From assembly GCF_001949145.1 (NCBI RefSeq), contig NW_019091562.1, forward strand, positions 120,863-183,457: 62,595 nucleotides of DNA, given 5' to 3'. Under the pieces are notes generated by a model. That model searched no databases. It was not told where the DNA came from and worked only from the letters and a program-made list of their open reading frames with translations. This document shows positions 10,090 through 21,423 of this stretch, piece by piece. Position numbers and translations under genes: made by a program. This stretch comes from Acanthaster planci (lineage: Eukaryota > Echinodermata > Asteroidea > Valvatida > Acanthasteridae). The first letter of the stretch is position 1. Every line of letters starts with the position of its first letter.

Positions 10090-12360
10090 ATGGCAAAAGA
10101 AGAAGTGAAGAGTCCCCTGAATGTCCGTACTCCGGTGGTCATCTTGACCACCCTTTTTGGTATTGGCTCCTGGATTGCCATCAATGGCCTCTGGGTAGAG
10201 CTCCCCCTCTTGGTCTCGCTGGACATCCCTGAGAACTACAGCCTGGCCTCCTACCTGACGGTGATCATCCAGCTAGCCAACGTGGGGCCCCTGGCCTTCT
10301 CCCTGACGCACTTCTTCCTGTTGAAGGGCAAGCGCATTGAGATACCCACCGTCTTCATCATTGTCAGCCTGGGCTGTGCCTCCACCCTTCTGCTGGTCTT
10401 CTTCTGGGACCGCTACACCGTGTGGCAGGTGGACGGTAAACTCCACAGCACAGCGCTGCTGGTCCTGGCCTTCTTCCTGTCCATTGTGGACTGCACCTCC
10501 TCGGTGGCCTTCACCCCCTTCATGTCCCTGCTCAAGAGCTCCTACCTAACTTGGTACTTCATTGGGGAGGGCCTGAGCTCGCTCCTGCCCAGTGTCATGG
10601 CACTGATCCAGGGCGTTGGGAGCGTGGAGTGCACGGCCAATGGCACTTACGTCAATCACACTGTTATTGGCAACGAGACCATCTGGCAGAATTGTACCCA
10701 CTGGGTCAGCAGGAACTCGGCCGCCCGCTTCCCTCCTCAAGACTTCTTTGGGTTCCTCTTTGCCATGATGCTGACGTGCGGCATCGCCTTCACCATGCTG
10801 AATTACCTTCCACTGGCCAAAAAGGAACACATCCAGGGTCGGCCGGCATCACAATCAACGTCTTCAGCAGGCTCTGATTCCTCAACTTCCTCTGAGAGCC
10901 ACTCCCTTGTTGCCCGCTCTGCAAGGAATCCAGGCACTCCCGCTTACGGAGACGAAGCCCAGGACATGCTGCCGGCACCCAAGGAGAATGCAGAAGAAAG
11001 CACCCTGGATAGCAGCAAGCCTCCCACCGACTACCGACTCCTGACCAAGAGACAGCTGATCTACCTTTACGCAGTCCTGTGTTTTGTCTGTGCACTTAGT
11101 AATGGTGTTCTGCCATCCATCCAGTCCTTCTCCTGTGGGCCCTACGGCCTCAACACGTACTTACTGGCCTCAACCTTGGCCAACATAGCCAATCCACTGG
11201 CTGCAACTCTGGTCATGCTGGTGCCGTCCACAAATCTTGCCTTGGTAGGGATGACAGCCCTGTTTGGAACAGCATTTGGTGCATATTGCATGTTGACGGC
11301 AGCTCTCAGCCCTACACCACCTTTACAGCATGAACCTATAGGCAGCGCATTAATCGTAAGTCAAGTTTTTCTGTTCTTTGTTTTACTCTTACCTTCAGGG
11401 TACAGAAAAACATGCAAAACAAAAGTAGGCCAAATTTATTCTTCAGCCAACAAAATTCTCCCAAACCTTCATGGAGCAAAGACGAGGTCCTTAGTATTCC
11501 ACCAGCTAAAGTTGAGCACCAGTTAAACTTTGCAGTCTTTCCTTCATTATTTCCCCCCCCCCCCGAGAGAGACACCAAGTGATTTCATTTGGAAGCCCAT
11601 ACGTGTACCTTACATGTACATGAAAAACATTTAGAAAAGATTGGCCATTTGGTCTGTTGGCTTAGTTCTGGAGAGAATGTGTCGGACTAGAAGCTAGGTG
11701 CCAGATCTTTCTTGTGATGCAGTCGATAAAATACTTACATGTAATAACGGGTGTAAAACTACATTGTACTTTAGTGAATGGTCTCTCAAAGAAGAATGGT
11801 TTATCATCTTAGGTTTGCTTCTGTTTCACCATGCTAAGATTGGACCTGTCATTCACAGTATTGAGAGTCCCAATTTTTTGGACTAGGGTTGCATTATAGA
11901 AACATGTAGAAATGGTGCCAAAAACGTTGTGAAAGTACCTGTAATTATGGGGACAGATTCCTGGTAAATGTTGATTTGGATCAGTGTCTCTCTCTCTCTC
12001 TCGCAGACGCTTGCCTTTGACCATGTCACTTGATAATGTCCAGTTGCAGTTTCATGAATCAAGCCGTGATAGTGTCACTAATCGTGTCCAATTCCTCAGA
12101 TCCTGGCGTGGATTTTGATGACGGGCCTCTTCGTCTACACTAAGGCCACCATCGCTTGGATCCTGCGCACCCAGCCCAACAGCCGTGGCCTCCTGATCTG
12201 GTATGGTGGAATCACACAGGTGGGGTCTCTGGTCGGTTCCTTCGTCATGTGGCCTCTCGTCAACGTGGCCAAGGTGTTTCATCCCTCCTACGAAGACCCA
12301 TGTGAGGGTTACCCCAGGTGTGAGCTGGTTGAGGCAACCGTATCTTACTCGGAGCTGTAG
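10090..12360 (+). CDS. SLC52A: Riboflavin transporter, SLC52 (RFVT) family, two exons
   Basis: Two coding exons, 10090-11355 and 12100-12360, join in phase 0 (ATC|GTAAGT...CCTCAG|ATC) to encode 508 aa, somewhat longer than the roughly 450-470 aa of vertebrate members. The family imports vitamin B2 across the plasma membrane. The N terminus carries the family hallmark GSWIAINGLWVELPLLV (residues about 24-40), followed by SYLTVIIQLANVGPL. The hydrophobic pattern fits roughly 11 membrane helices, the last ones in exon 2 (ILAWILMTGLFVYTK and WYGGITQVGSLVGSFVMW). A predicted outside loop around residues 178-205 holds four N-glycosylation sequons (NGT, NHT, NET, NCT). A long Ser-rich hydrophilic loop (about residues 255-320) explains the extra length. 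I start at ATG 10090, which lies three codons inside the open frame. The paralogue (A1, A2 or A3) cannot be assigned. Confidence 0.95.
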
Positions 12361-15300
12361 CCAAAGAGTTCTCAAGAAGTTGGATTTGCGAGATTCATTT
12401 TTCATTCCCAGCACAAACACATGTGCCTCTGTACTTCATATCAACCAACACCAGCAACTGGTGTGTGCTTATAGAAAGTGATTGCGGGTCCGTTTCCATG
12501 GTTTTCTGATGTGTTATTATGTACAATGAGATAAAAATAGCATTATAAGTAATGTTATAAAAAGTGCTTGATAAGCATGCATTATACAGTACTGCTTTTT
12601 TATACTTGCTTACTGTGTATAGCTTTTCCATATGTGTACTGCAAGTTGGATCTAACTGTATGTGCTTGCTTAAATAACTGCCCATTATTCATCTTTCACT
12701 GAAATGAGTTCCACTAGTATTTTGTAAAGCGTTGTCCACTGTCATAATACTGAATGTTGAGTTGTAATGCTTGGGTTGTGTTTTATTTTCCTTTAGGAGA
12801 AAATGTGTTATGTACATGTGTTGTACATTTAACTGGTCCCGGGACCTGCAGGGAATTGATACGTATGTGCACCAAGCTTCTTAATGAAATCTGAAAATTT
12901 TGAAACGATTGTTGTTAGTCTGTATCTTTCTGAAAGGAAAAAATTTACGTAGATGTGTAATCTTGTATTTGGATTCGCGCCAGTTACAAATCGTCCAGAG
13001 TCAAGGGAGAAGTTTATTGAAGGTGGCAATTGTTTCAAAGACATTCCTTTCTCATTGTTCATTCCCCGTGATGGGAACCCGACTTGTGGCTTGAGATGAA
13101 CTCAGCCAGAAGTCGATCCCTTTCAGTGTTTTTCACTCTGAACATATTCTTGGCAAAATACAACAAAACCCAACAGCTGCAAACTGTTGAAGCATGCCGA
13201 ATCTAACAGAAACCAGCAGTCAGAACAACTGTTTAATTAACCCTGTCCTAAATAGTGAAGTCTGACACACATGTAAGGGTGGAACGTTTACAGTTTAAAG
13301 CGTTTAAACAAAAAAGTTCCAAATCCGTTTACAGATTTTCCCAAATGTTTTATAAACGAAATCGCCCCTTTTAGAGGTTTGATGTTTTGATTGATGCAAT
13401 CTGGCGTTCATTTTTATTGTAAACTATGCCTGTTACGTGCTGTTTTTTCCCCTATCGGCTTCCATACGTTTGAGAAAAAATGAATTCTAAAACAATAGAC
13501 ATTGCTTGTTTGAAACGCCCCAACATCAATCAACATACATGTACATTGGTTGGACCAGGTGCATGGTTGAACTATACAATTATGTACATGTATATAAAAA
13601 CACCGGAGTAGGCGGCGGCAGCCTCTGCAAAGTGTTGGCTATACGTTTACATATTTCAACGATGTGGGAAAGTTTTTTGTAAACGTTTTTCAAATTAGAC
13701 TTAAAGTCCCACCCCACACAATTTGCCAGTCGTTAGGTGTTTTGGATGAAAGGATCATAGGATATTCTAAACACATGTACATGTATCACGACTGAACTTC
13801 CCTGGGCTGCACAAAAGTTGGAAATCAGAAGTGTAACTTTTACAATGACTTTTTTGCAGACAGGGAATTCTTAAAGGACCCATTTACATGTAATGTAAAT
13901 TCATCTTTTTGTCGCTTTTCAATTCACTTTAGTTTTGACATGTTACAAGCATTTTGGTTCTTTTTTAGTTTTTTACTCATGAGATGCAACTGTGGTGTTC
14001 TTCCAAGAAGAAGCCTACTATTTCAGCAAGGACTTTTGATATTTTACTGTTTTAAATGTTCTTTTGTGACTCCTTGTTGTGTCAGTACAACAGACCAAGA
14101 GCAAAGCTTTTTGAGTTAAAGTCAATGGCCAACTAATTGTAAGGTTCACTACTTGAACAGAGAACCGCAAGTTGAAAAGTCCTCTTGAGGTGGCGTCACA
14201 GCAACAGCGCCCCAAATTGTCCGAAAAAGCAGTAAAATTTCTTGACACCAATATGTGCTATTTTCATTCAGGTTAACGTGTACTAAAGGGTCCGTCAAAT
14301 TAGAAATTTGTACATTTAAAAATAGTAGAGATTTGCACCAATAATTGCTCTCAGGTAAAATTTGTGGAAGGACCATTTGAAGGTATTAGATTGTACTCAG
14401 TATTATTGTATTTATAAATTATAAGTATGGTACTGACCATGTGGTACATAAAATAAATGGCGGTTTCGTTTCAACTTTGAAGCTGGAGACAGAGGCTACT
14501 CTGTAATTTGCAGCTGAATTCGATGGGAGTATTCGCCGAATGAGCAGCGCAGTTCCCCGGGGAAGGATGCTTACCGTCGTACCGTGTGCATGTACTTCAT
14601 TTCTGGTCGGCGCTTAATGTTGCTGTAAAGGGAACTATTTCCTTGATTGCGTGTGCCAGTCTAACTGGTGTATCGGTGCATTAAATAAAGTGTTCTTTGA
14701 AGAGTGATGAGTTCGAGTATATGACATGGTGAAGGAATGGATTCAATTATAGTGTACAGTGTATACGATTTGGTGAATTAAAGGAGTTTATTTTGGTGTG
14801 GTCTAAAATGTGGGCTTAGTGTGATTCAATTTGATGTTGTCAAAGTCTGCAACGCCCCCCCCCCCAAAAAAAAGAACAAGTGCGAGAAACCTTGTGTTTT
14901 TTTACTGTTCGTGTACATGTGCAATGGCCTTTGTGGGGAGGGTAGGGGGCAATCCCCACCCCCTTTTTTTTTTACGAAGAAGACATCATAGGTGAGTAGG
15001 CACGAAAGAAATCGGTATATTTATTTAGCAAATATTAGCACCAACTCCCCCCCAAAAAAGCAAATAAAAGCAAGAATGTTGGTACCGTAAGGTTTTTGAT
15101 TCCCTCCCCCAATATTATGAAGATTCTTTTCGCTTTTGAATTCCCCCCCACACCAAAACCTAGATACGCCGCTGCACATGTGAACTGCCAAAGAAGTGTT
15201 TCTTTCGAGTGCTCATTGGTCGTTTTTCTGATTCACTGTTACGACTGTTACGGTGAAGATTTTGTTTCAAAACTGAAATCGTAGTAGCAGTAATATTTCC

Positions 15301-15472
15301 CCAAATAAAATGTTGATAAACAGTCAAGTCTGTCGTTCTCTAAAATGTTTTTTCCTATGAGGCCAATGACCAGTTCACGAATTCTTGAAAACACGGAAGC
15401 ATATATCAAGTAGCAACGACCCCATCGTTCTCTAGTCCTTGGCGACTGTGTCCTGTACGTATGAAGCGGTTC
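12361..15472. other. Transporter 3' UTR and intergenic DNA
   Basis: This is AT-rich sequence without a supported gene. The first part is presumably the 3' UTR; AATAAA words occur near 14451 and 14685, but no single poly(A) signal stands out. Homopolymer C runs occur near 14857 and 15045. A CTAGATACGCCGCTG end at about 15162-15176 resembles the terminus of a DNA-transposon remnant. TACATGTA palindromes recur near 13540, 13586 and 13780. Confidence 0.4.
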
Positions 15473-15778
15473 CTAGATCCTGACGGGCAGAGACGTTCCG
15501 CTTCCGGAGTTCACAGCCAAGTTCAAATGGACGGCGCGCCCCCTCAGCCTGGCATTCATAAAACACTGTGCATCTGTCGACAGGTATTTTTTGGCCAGTT
15601 CGCTTCGCTCTGGAATATATGCAGTGGAATCCTTGTTGATATTAAACCCGAGCCAGGCTGCAGACTTGGAAGTTGAATCCTCGTCTCCGATAAATACAGG
15701 TAATGGTCTGAATATTTCTGCGATAATACTTTCTGCTAGGATGGAATCGTCAAACCCTTTTACTCTCTCGGCTTTCAT
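15473..15778 (-). pseudogene. Possible retroelement reverse-transcriptase fragment
   Basis: A 101-codon open frame on the minus strand contains SAAWLGFNINKDSTAYIPER followed by SELAKKYLS. The pattern W-LGF-x-I-(N)-x-x-x-IP is typical of the end of the reverse-transcriptase palm and thumb in DIRS/tyrosine-recombinase and related retroelements found in marine invertebrates. No integrase or recombinase, RNase H, gag or terminal repeats are seen nearby, so at best this is a small decayed piece. It could also be a chance open frame; the assignment rests on one motif. Confidence 0.33.
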
Positions 15779-15803
15779 AAAATTGTATCAAAAGAAGGAA
15801 TTT

Positions 15804-16064
15804 CAGAGGCGGATCTAGAAGGGGGATGGGGGTGCAACCCCCCCCCTTTAGCTGCAGACAAAATGGAACTACCAGTGAAATGACGGCAAATGAGTACACA
15901 AAAATATCCTAGATGAGATTTGCGCCTCCAATCTATCCACATATATAGTTAAGTTTTCTTTTCATCAGGGAGCAGTGTATGATGCTTTTGGACCCCTTTA
16001 GCAGAGCATCCCTTCAGTACGCCTATCACCCCCCCCCCTTTCCTGAAAGCTAGACCCGCCCTTG
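15804..16064. mobile_element. MITE-like DNA element with GGCGGATCTAG termini
   Basis: The left end CAGAGGCGGATCTAGAAGG and the right end GCTAGACCCGCCCTTG are imperfect inverted repeats. The internal edges are runs of G and C (15837-15847, 16029-16038). The flanks share the similar words GAAGGAATT (15794-15802) and GAAGGAGTT (16065-16073), consistent with a decayed 8-9 bp target duplication. There is no coding capacity. A related terminus (TAGATCCGCTCTT) lies near 23977-23989, and CGGATC-like ends occur elsewhere in the window. Confidence 0.5.
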
Positions 16065-16676
16065 GAAGGAGTTGTGTGAAGCGTAGCGGCATTGACGGTG
16101 TAAACCTTTTAAGAGTTCCATAGTTTTTAGTTCTCACTGGTGCCCGGGACAGTGAGGCAGGCAAATGGGGGAGTCTACAGCTTGGTAAAGTTACTCCGAT
16201 TTCCATGTAACTTTCGACACAGATCGTGAACCCGGTGCTGTCTAGACATGCCCAGTCGCCGTCTCAGGCTTCGCCTAAACTGTAAACCCCTGACTTGTTA
16301 ACCCCATAAGAAGTCATGCTGTGCTGCCAAACCATGTACCAATAAACCCAGATATTTTGGGGGTTTTAAAAAAATTTATTGATACATGTATGTTTAATTC
16401 GAACTTGATGGATTTAATGCGGGAGAAAGGCCGGCCTGAGGCAAAGATGAAGCTGAGTTTTGGTTTTAGAGCTCAATTCAGGGACGGGGAAATAGAAATT
16501 AACCATTTTAGTCGACACTGGATAGCTACTTAAATGACATTTTTCATGTGAAATTGGAAATCCCCAAATTCAGTTGAACTGTCTCACACAAGCTGTCCTT
16601 TCATAGTTTATATGCTCTGATTTTCATCCAGACTTTTCTCTTCAGCAAGCTCCGACGTGCTCGTGGATAAACAAAA

Positions 16677-19345
16677 ATGCCAACGGCACGCCGCCCCTTG
16701 AACCTGACGCCCGCCGGACCGGCCATCAACGTCACGCTCATGGAGCAATTTCTGCAGGCTCCTCCCACCTGCTTCCGTGTGGTGGAGCGGCCGACTCGGA
16801 AGAGGCAGCGTTTCCTCTCTCATGATCCCACCAAGATTACGTCGTGTGCTCGTTCGATGTCCAAAATCTTTCCGGACACCAAAGGAGGGTATGTGATCGT
16901 TTGTATTTTTTGTTTCACTGCAGTACGCTTAAAATCACGAAAATCTTCAACCTTTGTAGCTACGCATTGGCGATTTTAGATGAATACATGCACATCGCCA
17001 TTTTTTTAAAATCTCATTTTTGTGTGCCAATAAATTCAACATGATGTTATCTGCAAAAGAACATGTTGAAATTCCCAGATTTGCAATTGTAGCTTGTAGT
17101 GATTCATTAACCTACCCAATGCCCCGAAACATAATGATAATGTTGTCATGGTGTCCTCCAGAATGTTTTGAATTAATCACAATATCCTGCTGACAGATGA
17201 TTGGTCTTTTATAATAAGCAGCATTACACCTTTGAGCGTTGAGTTTCCCCAGTGTAGATTTAAACAGATGTAGTCTAACATGAACTTTCCTCCAATCAAC
17301 GTCATTATGCATATGTTTCGGCTGAAAGCTCATCGATTAATTTAATAACAACGAAAATGTTTGGTTTCCATTTGCAAGGCCCTTTAAGTACTGAGAAAAT
17401 TTAACTTCAATGACGAATTTCTGTTCTTCATGCCAAGGTGTCTGTGGGTTCACAACGAGGCGGAGCTCGAGAGTTTGACTAAGACCCTTCTCTCGTTGCC
17501 CATCTTCTTGACGGCCACCGCAGTTCGAACCCACAGAAAATCAGGCGTTAGGAAGGTGACAGTCGTGACCAAAGGTAGGTTCGTGATGTCGTAGGGTCAA
17601 TGGAGGATGGCATGCAGTCTGGTCTGCATGCTCACGTGACGACAGTCAGTGGAGAAAATTCCATGGTCTTGTCCGTGAAGGTCGCATGATCAGTATTACA
17701 GCAGTGTGTCTCTGGCGCGAAACGAGGTGCCGCATAAACGAGATTTGAATAAGTGTCCCTCCACAATGATATTTTGCCGATTTGTTTAAAATCCTTTGAA
17801 TACGTTCTATGGGAGTTTTATATTATAACAATCACAGGAAAATCTAAATTGCTTAGTTGAAATTGCAACTTACCGGTTTAAGATGAAAGCACGTGCATGT
17901 TCTCTGCCAAGCACCTGTCTATTCCAGCCTCTTTTCTTCCTCGAGCAGAAACACCCCCTCATCGGTTAAAAGGAGCCACGTTGGTCGGGAGTGTTCAATT
18001 TGTTGGTAGCGATGCGACCGTGACGCGTGCATTACTAGGTCGGTCGTGAACAAGCGAAGTTCAGTTCCGACCAATGGAACCTCCAATGCTAAGAAAATAG
18101 CGCCCTCTGTTGGTCCGGCTCGAGGCCCATGCAGCAGCGAAATTCTGCATTGTCTTTGGAAGATACCCTTGTCCATTTACAGCCTGGTCACAAATCCAAT
18201 CTCTCGGTTTCCTTTACCAGCGAAAGTAGCGGTCATAGTGAACACCCAACATGTACAGATCCAGCATCATTTCAAAACAATGCTAGCAGAAGCTGTAGAC
18301 CTCATGCGCAAAGGGAAGAAGTTTGCAGTCGAGGTAAGTCAGCTAGAAGTCGGAGACATGTAAGATTTTCGCTTCTGCGTAAGAGTGGGAAAGGTTCATA
18401 CATTTTCAGGCATTAGTTAAACAATCAAAACCGAAGTTCCGCTGCGGTTTGAACACAGTTTAGTTGAGAAAACATGACTTGTTTAAGCTGGTACACTGCT
18501 GCTTCTTTGATGGATTCTCTCATAAATATATCCGCGGCTCTGCTACATTTGGGAAGATTAGTCAATAAATCCCTTTCCTTTTTCATTTTGATTCATTAAA
18601 TGTTGACTTGATCCACAGTTTGACTTTAATCCGGTGCTAGCAGAATGGCTGGAATCCGCCTTTGTCAGCATGGGGAAGGATGGGGCATCCTACAACACTT
18701 GGTACAGCAGCAGGCATGCCAAAATCACGATCACCAACTGTGGAGAGAGGATAAGTACGTTCGTCTGCTCGGAAGGCGGGCTCTCGTCATGTTGTCTTCT
18801 CAGTTGGGTCGCCTTCTTTCCCTGCTGTTTGATGGTCTGTCCGATCTACAGGGTAAGTCCACTAATAGTGAACAGGCGTTGAGAGCAAGGGGGTATCGAT
18901 ACAGAGGGACATTTCCAGGTCTTGGGTCCCTGGAACGGGTAACTGTTTTTTTTGGGGGGGGGTTGTGTTTTTTTCTAAAACGACCTTCCACGTTCTTCCT
19001 AAGTTTATTTACAAAATTTCATGTCCATTCAAAACGGAAAGGGGACAAAATTATTGAAAATTGCGTTTTTGGAAAGTGGGCCATAATGGTGAGGTTAGAA
19101 AATTGAAACGCGTACGTGAACATCTTCGGTATGTTTTGTCACAGCTTCAGCGAGCCTTGCGGGTGACGGACTTCGGCGGTAGGGTTCCAGAGGAACTGTA
19201 CGCTACCACATTCTGCCCGACCATGGAAATCTCCGATGCTGACATCGCTCGCCTGGACTACATGCGCCGTACACTTCAACAGCTCAGCCAACAGGCCCAT
19301 CAGGGGCCTGCTTTGAGCGTTGACTCCCTGGGGAGGGTCCGTTAA
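16677..19345 (+). CDS. Tandem paralogue A: unknown Cys-rich family protein, 298 aa
   Basis: Five exons (16677-16888, 17438-17574, 18221-18333, 18619-18852, 19145-19345) join in frame through canonical GT-AG introns in phases 2, 1, 0, 0. I do not recognise the family. Visible features: the N-terminal segment LNLTPAGPAINVTLMEQFL; AVIVNTQHVQIQHHFK with the helix ending MRKGKKFAVEF (about residues 118-155); an acidic and aromatic middle; and a Cys-rich hydrophobic stretch, CCLLSWVAFFPCCLMVCPIY (about 212-231), followed by RLQRALRVTDFGG. No signal peptide is seen. The Cys-rich stretch could be a membrane-inserted or palmitoylated anchor (inference). The start is supported by alignment with paralogue B from the sixth or seventh residue on. 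The two genes share orientation, exon order and phases. An alternative, that A has a further 3' exon like B, is not needed because exon 5 ends in a stop. Confidence 0.8.
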
Positions 19346-21423
19346 AAACTGCAGAGTGATCATTCCCCTATTAGCAGCATGTATGGATCAACCCTATATA
19401 TAGGATTGCGCCATTTGGTTCGGATATAAATTTTTTTGCGGTCGCTCAAATACCCACATCAAATTGCACCCCCTTACTGTGTCCGCTACGCTTCAACTGG
19501 GGGTAGATCTAATACATGTAATGTTGGCCTGTTTTTGTCCAACCAAACATGTAATGCACTTGTTGGCGTTTTGTCATTTTTTAGCCACCTTTCATTCAAT
19601 TTCTATGATACCTTCTCGGATTTCATTAATCTTAAGAGATTTAACATTCGTGGTCTGATCAGATCAACATCAAATTATCGATTGATTGTAAACGATGCCT
19701 GATTGAATACCGGTAACATAATGGAAGGGACCGGCTTAAGCAAAATCCGGGTTTTGTCGATTGACAAGCTAGCTAGACACGAAATGATTGAATCAGCCAT
19801 TGTAATTTTAAGTATGTATCATTCATGACCGACGCGGTGTGAATCTGTGTCGGCGAGTTGGGGTGGGATAGAGGATGACCATTGAGAATGGGAGTGGAAA
19901 CCACGTAACACTGTGGCGCAGGGCACGGTGGGGGGCACGGACCTAATCCGGGGGGGGGGTACTCCACTGGACCGAATAGACCCCGTATACTAGATAGATG
20001 TGTTTCGAAATGAGGTTTTATCCATAAACACGATCACCCAATTTTTTCATCTGTGACAAAATTTTATAAAACCCTTTCTATCGACAGGTAGTAAAGAACC
20101 GTTTCTAGTATTTTGACATTTTCAAAGCTCTATAAACGGGCAACAACATGGAGGGGGGGGGGCTTGTCCTCTTCATTATATTTGACAGTATAACTGTGTG
20201 AACAACATCGCATTACATTCTTGTGATCAGTTCTTTGTAATTTTGCGAGGCCTCTTTTAACGAGTTTACAAGTCGGCTCTTGTTTGATTTGCGTGATTCA
20301 TTTCTGCGTGTTTTTCAACGCATGGGCAATATTCAAGCTATTTAAAATATTGATAAATTAAAGTATACGAAACTGGCATATATTCTGTTCCATGTAAATC
20401 CCAATAATTTGAGTTTAGGGTTTCCAGGTAAATGTTCAATAACGTTTCAGTTTGTATATGAGGAGCACATTCCATTGTACTTTTTTTATTAGCATCATAA
20501 GAAAAAGTGTGCAAGTTTTAATAATAAAACAAAAGAACCGACACCGTAACTCATCTTGTACTTTTGAATGGTGCATCATTCTGACCATTCCAAGTTCATC
20601 ATTCCTATGTGAAATTCCATGACGTGGACCTCTGTCCTGGCCATGCAGCTATTTTCAGTTCGTAAATGACTACAACCGAGTTGAAAGTCAGTGTGTTACT
20701 TCCTCGTATAAATGAAAATCACGGGAAGGCAAAAACTGTTCAAGCTAGTCGAGTATAACCTCAGTGCAAGGGGAAACTTCCTCATTTCACTTTCGTATGA
20801 AACGAAGCAATGTACTATACGGGGCAACACATCCAGAGTGTGACAGTTATAAATCAAAATGATCGAACGCCATGATCATAATGCTCAGCTTGAAGTTCCT
20901 CCGACCATCCGATCCCGAACAATTAAAGGATTGTTGAAGACTTGCAGGACCTAAGGTAAGTGAAAGGAACTGTTTTCAAACATTCTGGTTGGAAGGGTAA
21001 TTGTAGGCCATCATGGAAAATTCAGTTTTTGAGAAGTGACTTGCCTGGATATCTCAAGCACAAAAGGAGGTAACAGTGTTCAAACTAAATAGAGAACTCT
21101 TCGCGTAGAAAGACACCCGCGAACACTGTAATGCCAAACGGCAAATATTTACAAACCTGGCTACAATCAAGAGTAGGGCTAATCATGGCGAGAAGTTATA
21201 TTTAACAATGCACAAAAGGTATGAGTGGCTCTAAATATGGCCTAAGGTGAAATTTGGGGCATTATTCAAACTTTGTTAGAAAGAAACCTGTTACCTCGAG
21301 CCTTTGGCCTATCTCTCGGAATCATGGCTTAATTTTCCTGCCCAGCGAATATTTTGAACCCCGCTTTGTTTTGCTGCAACATCTTTCTGCAAACTCAAGT
21401 CGGGCTCATCCATCCTGCTCGTC
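19346..21423. other. Spacer between the two paralogues
   Basis: This covers the 3' UTR of paralogue A and the upstream region of B. No gene is seen. G or C homopolymer runs lie near 19950 and 20151. A strong donor consensus (CTAAG|GTAAGTG) at 20955/20956, in a patch following GACTTGCAGGAC, could end a non-coding first exon of paralogue B; this is an inference only. The rest is AT-rich and unremarkable. Confidence 0.4.

Noticed and set aside
10546-10830. Minus-strand and alternative-frame open stretches over the transporter exon
   Set aside because: Shadows of the GC-rich SLC52 coding exon.
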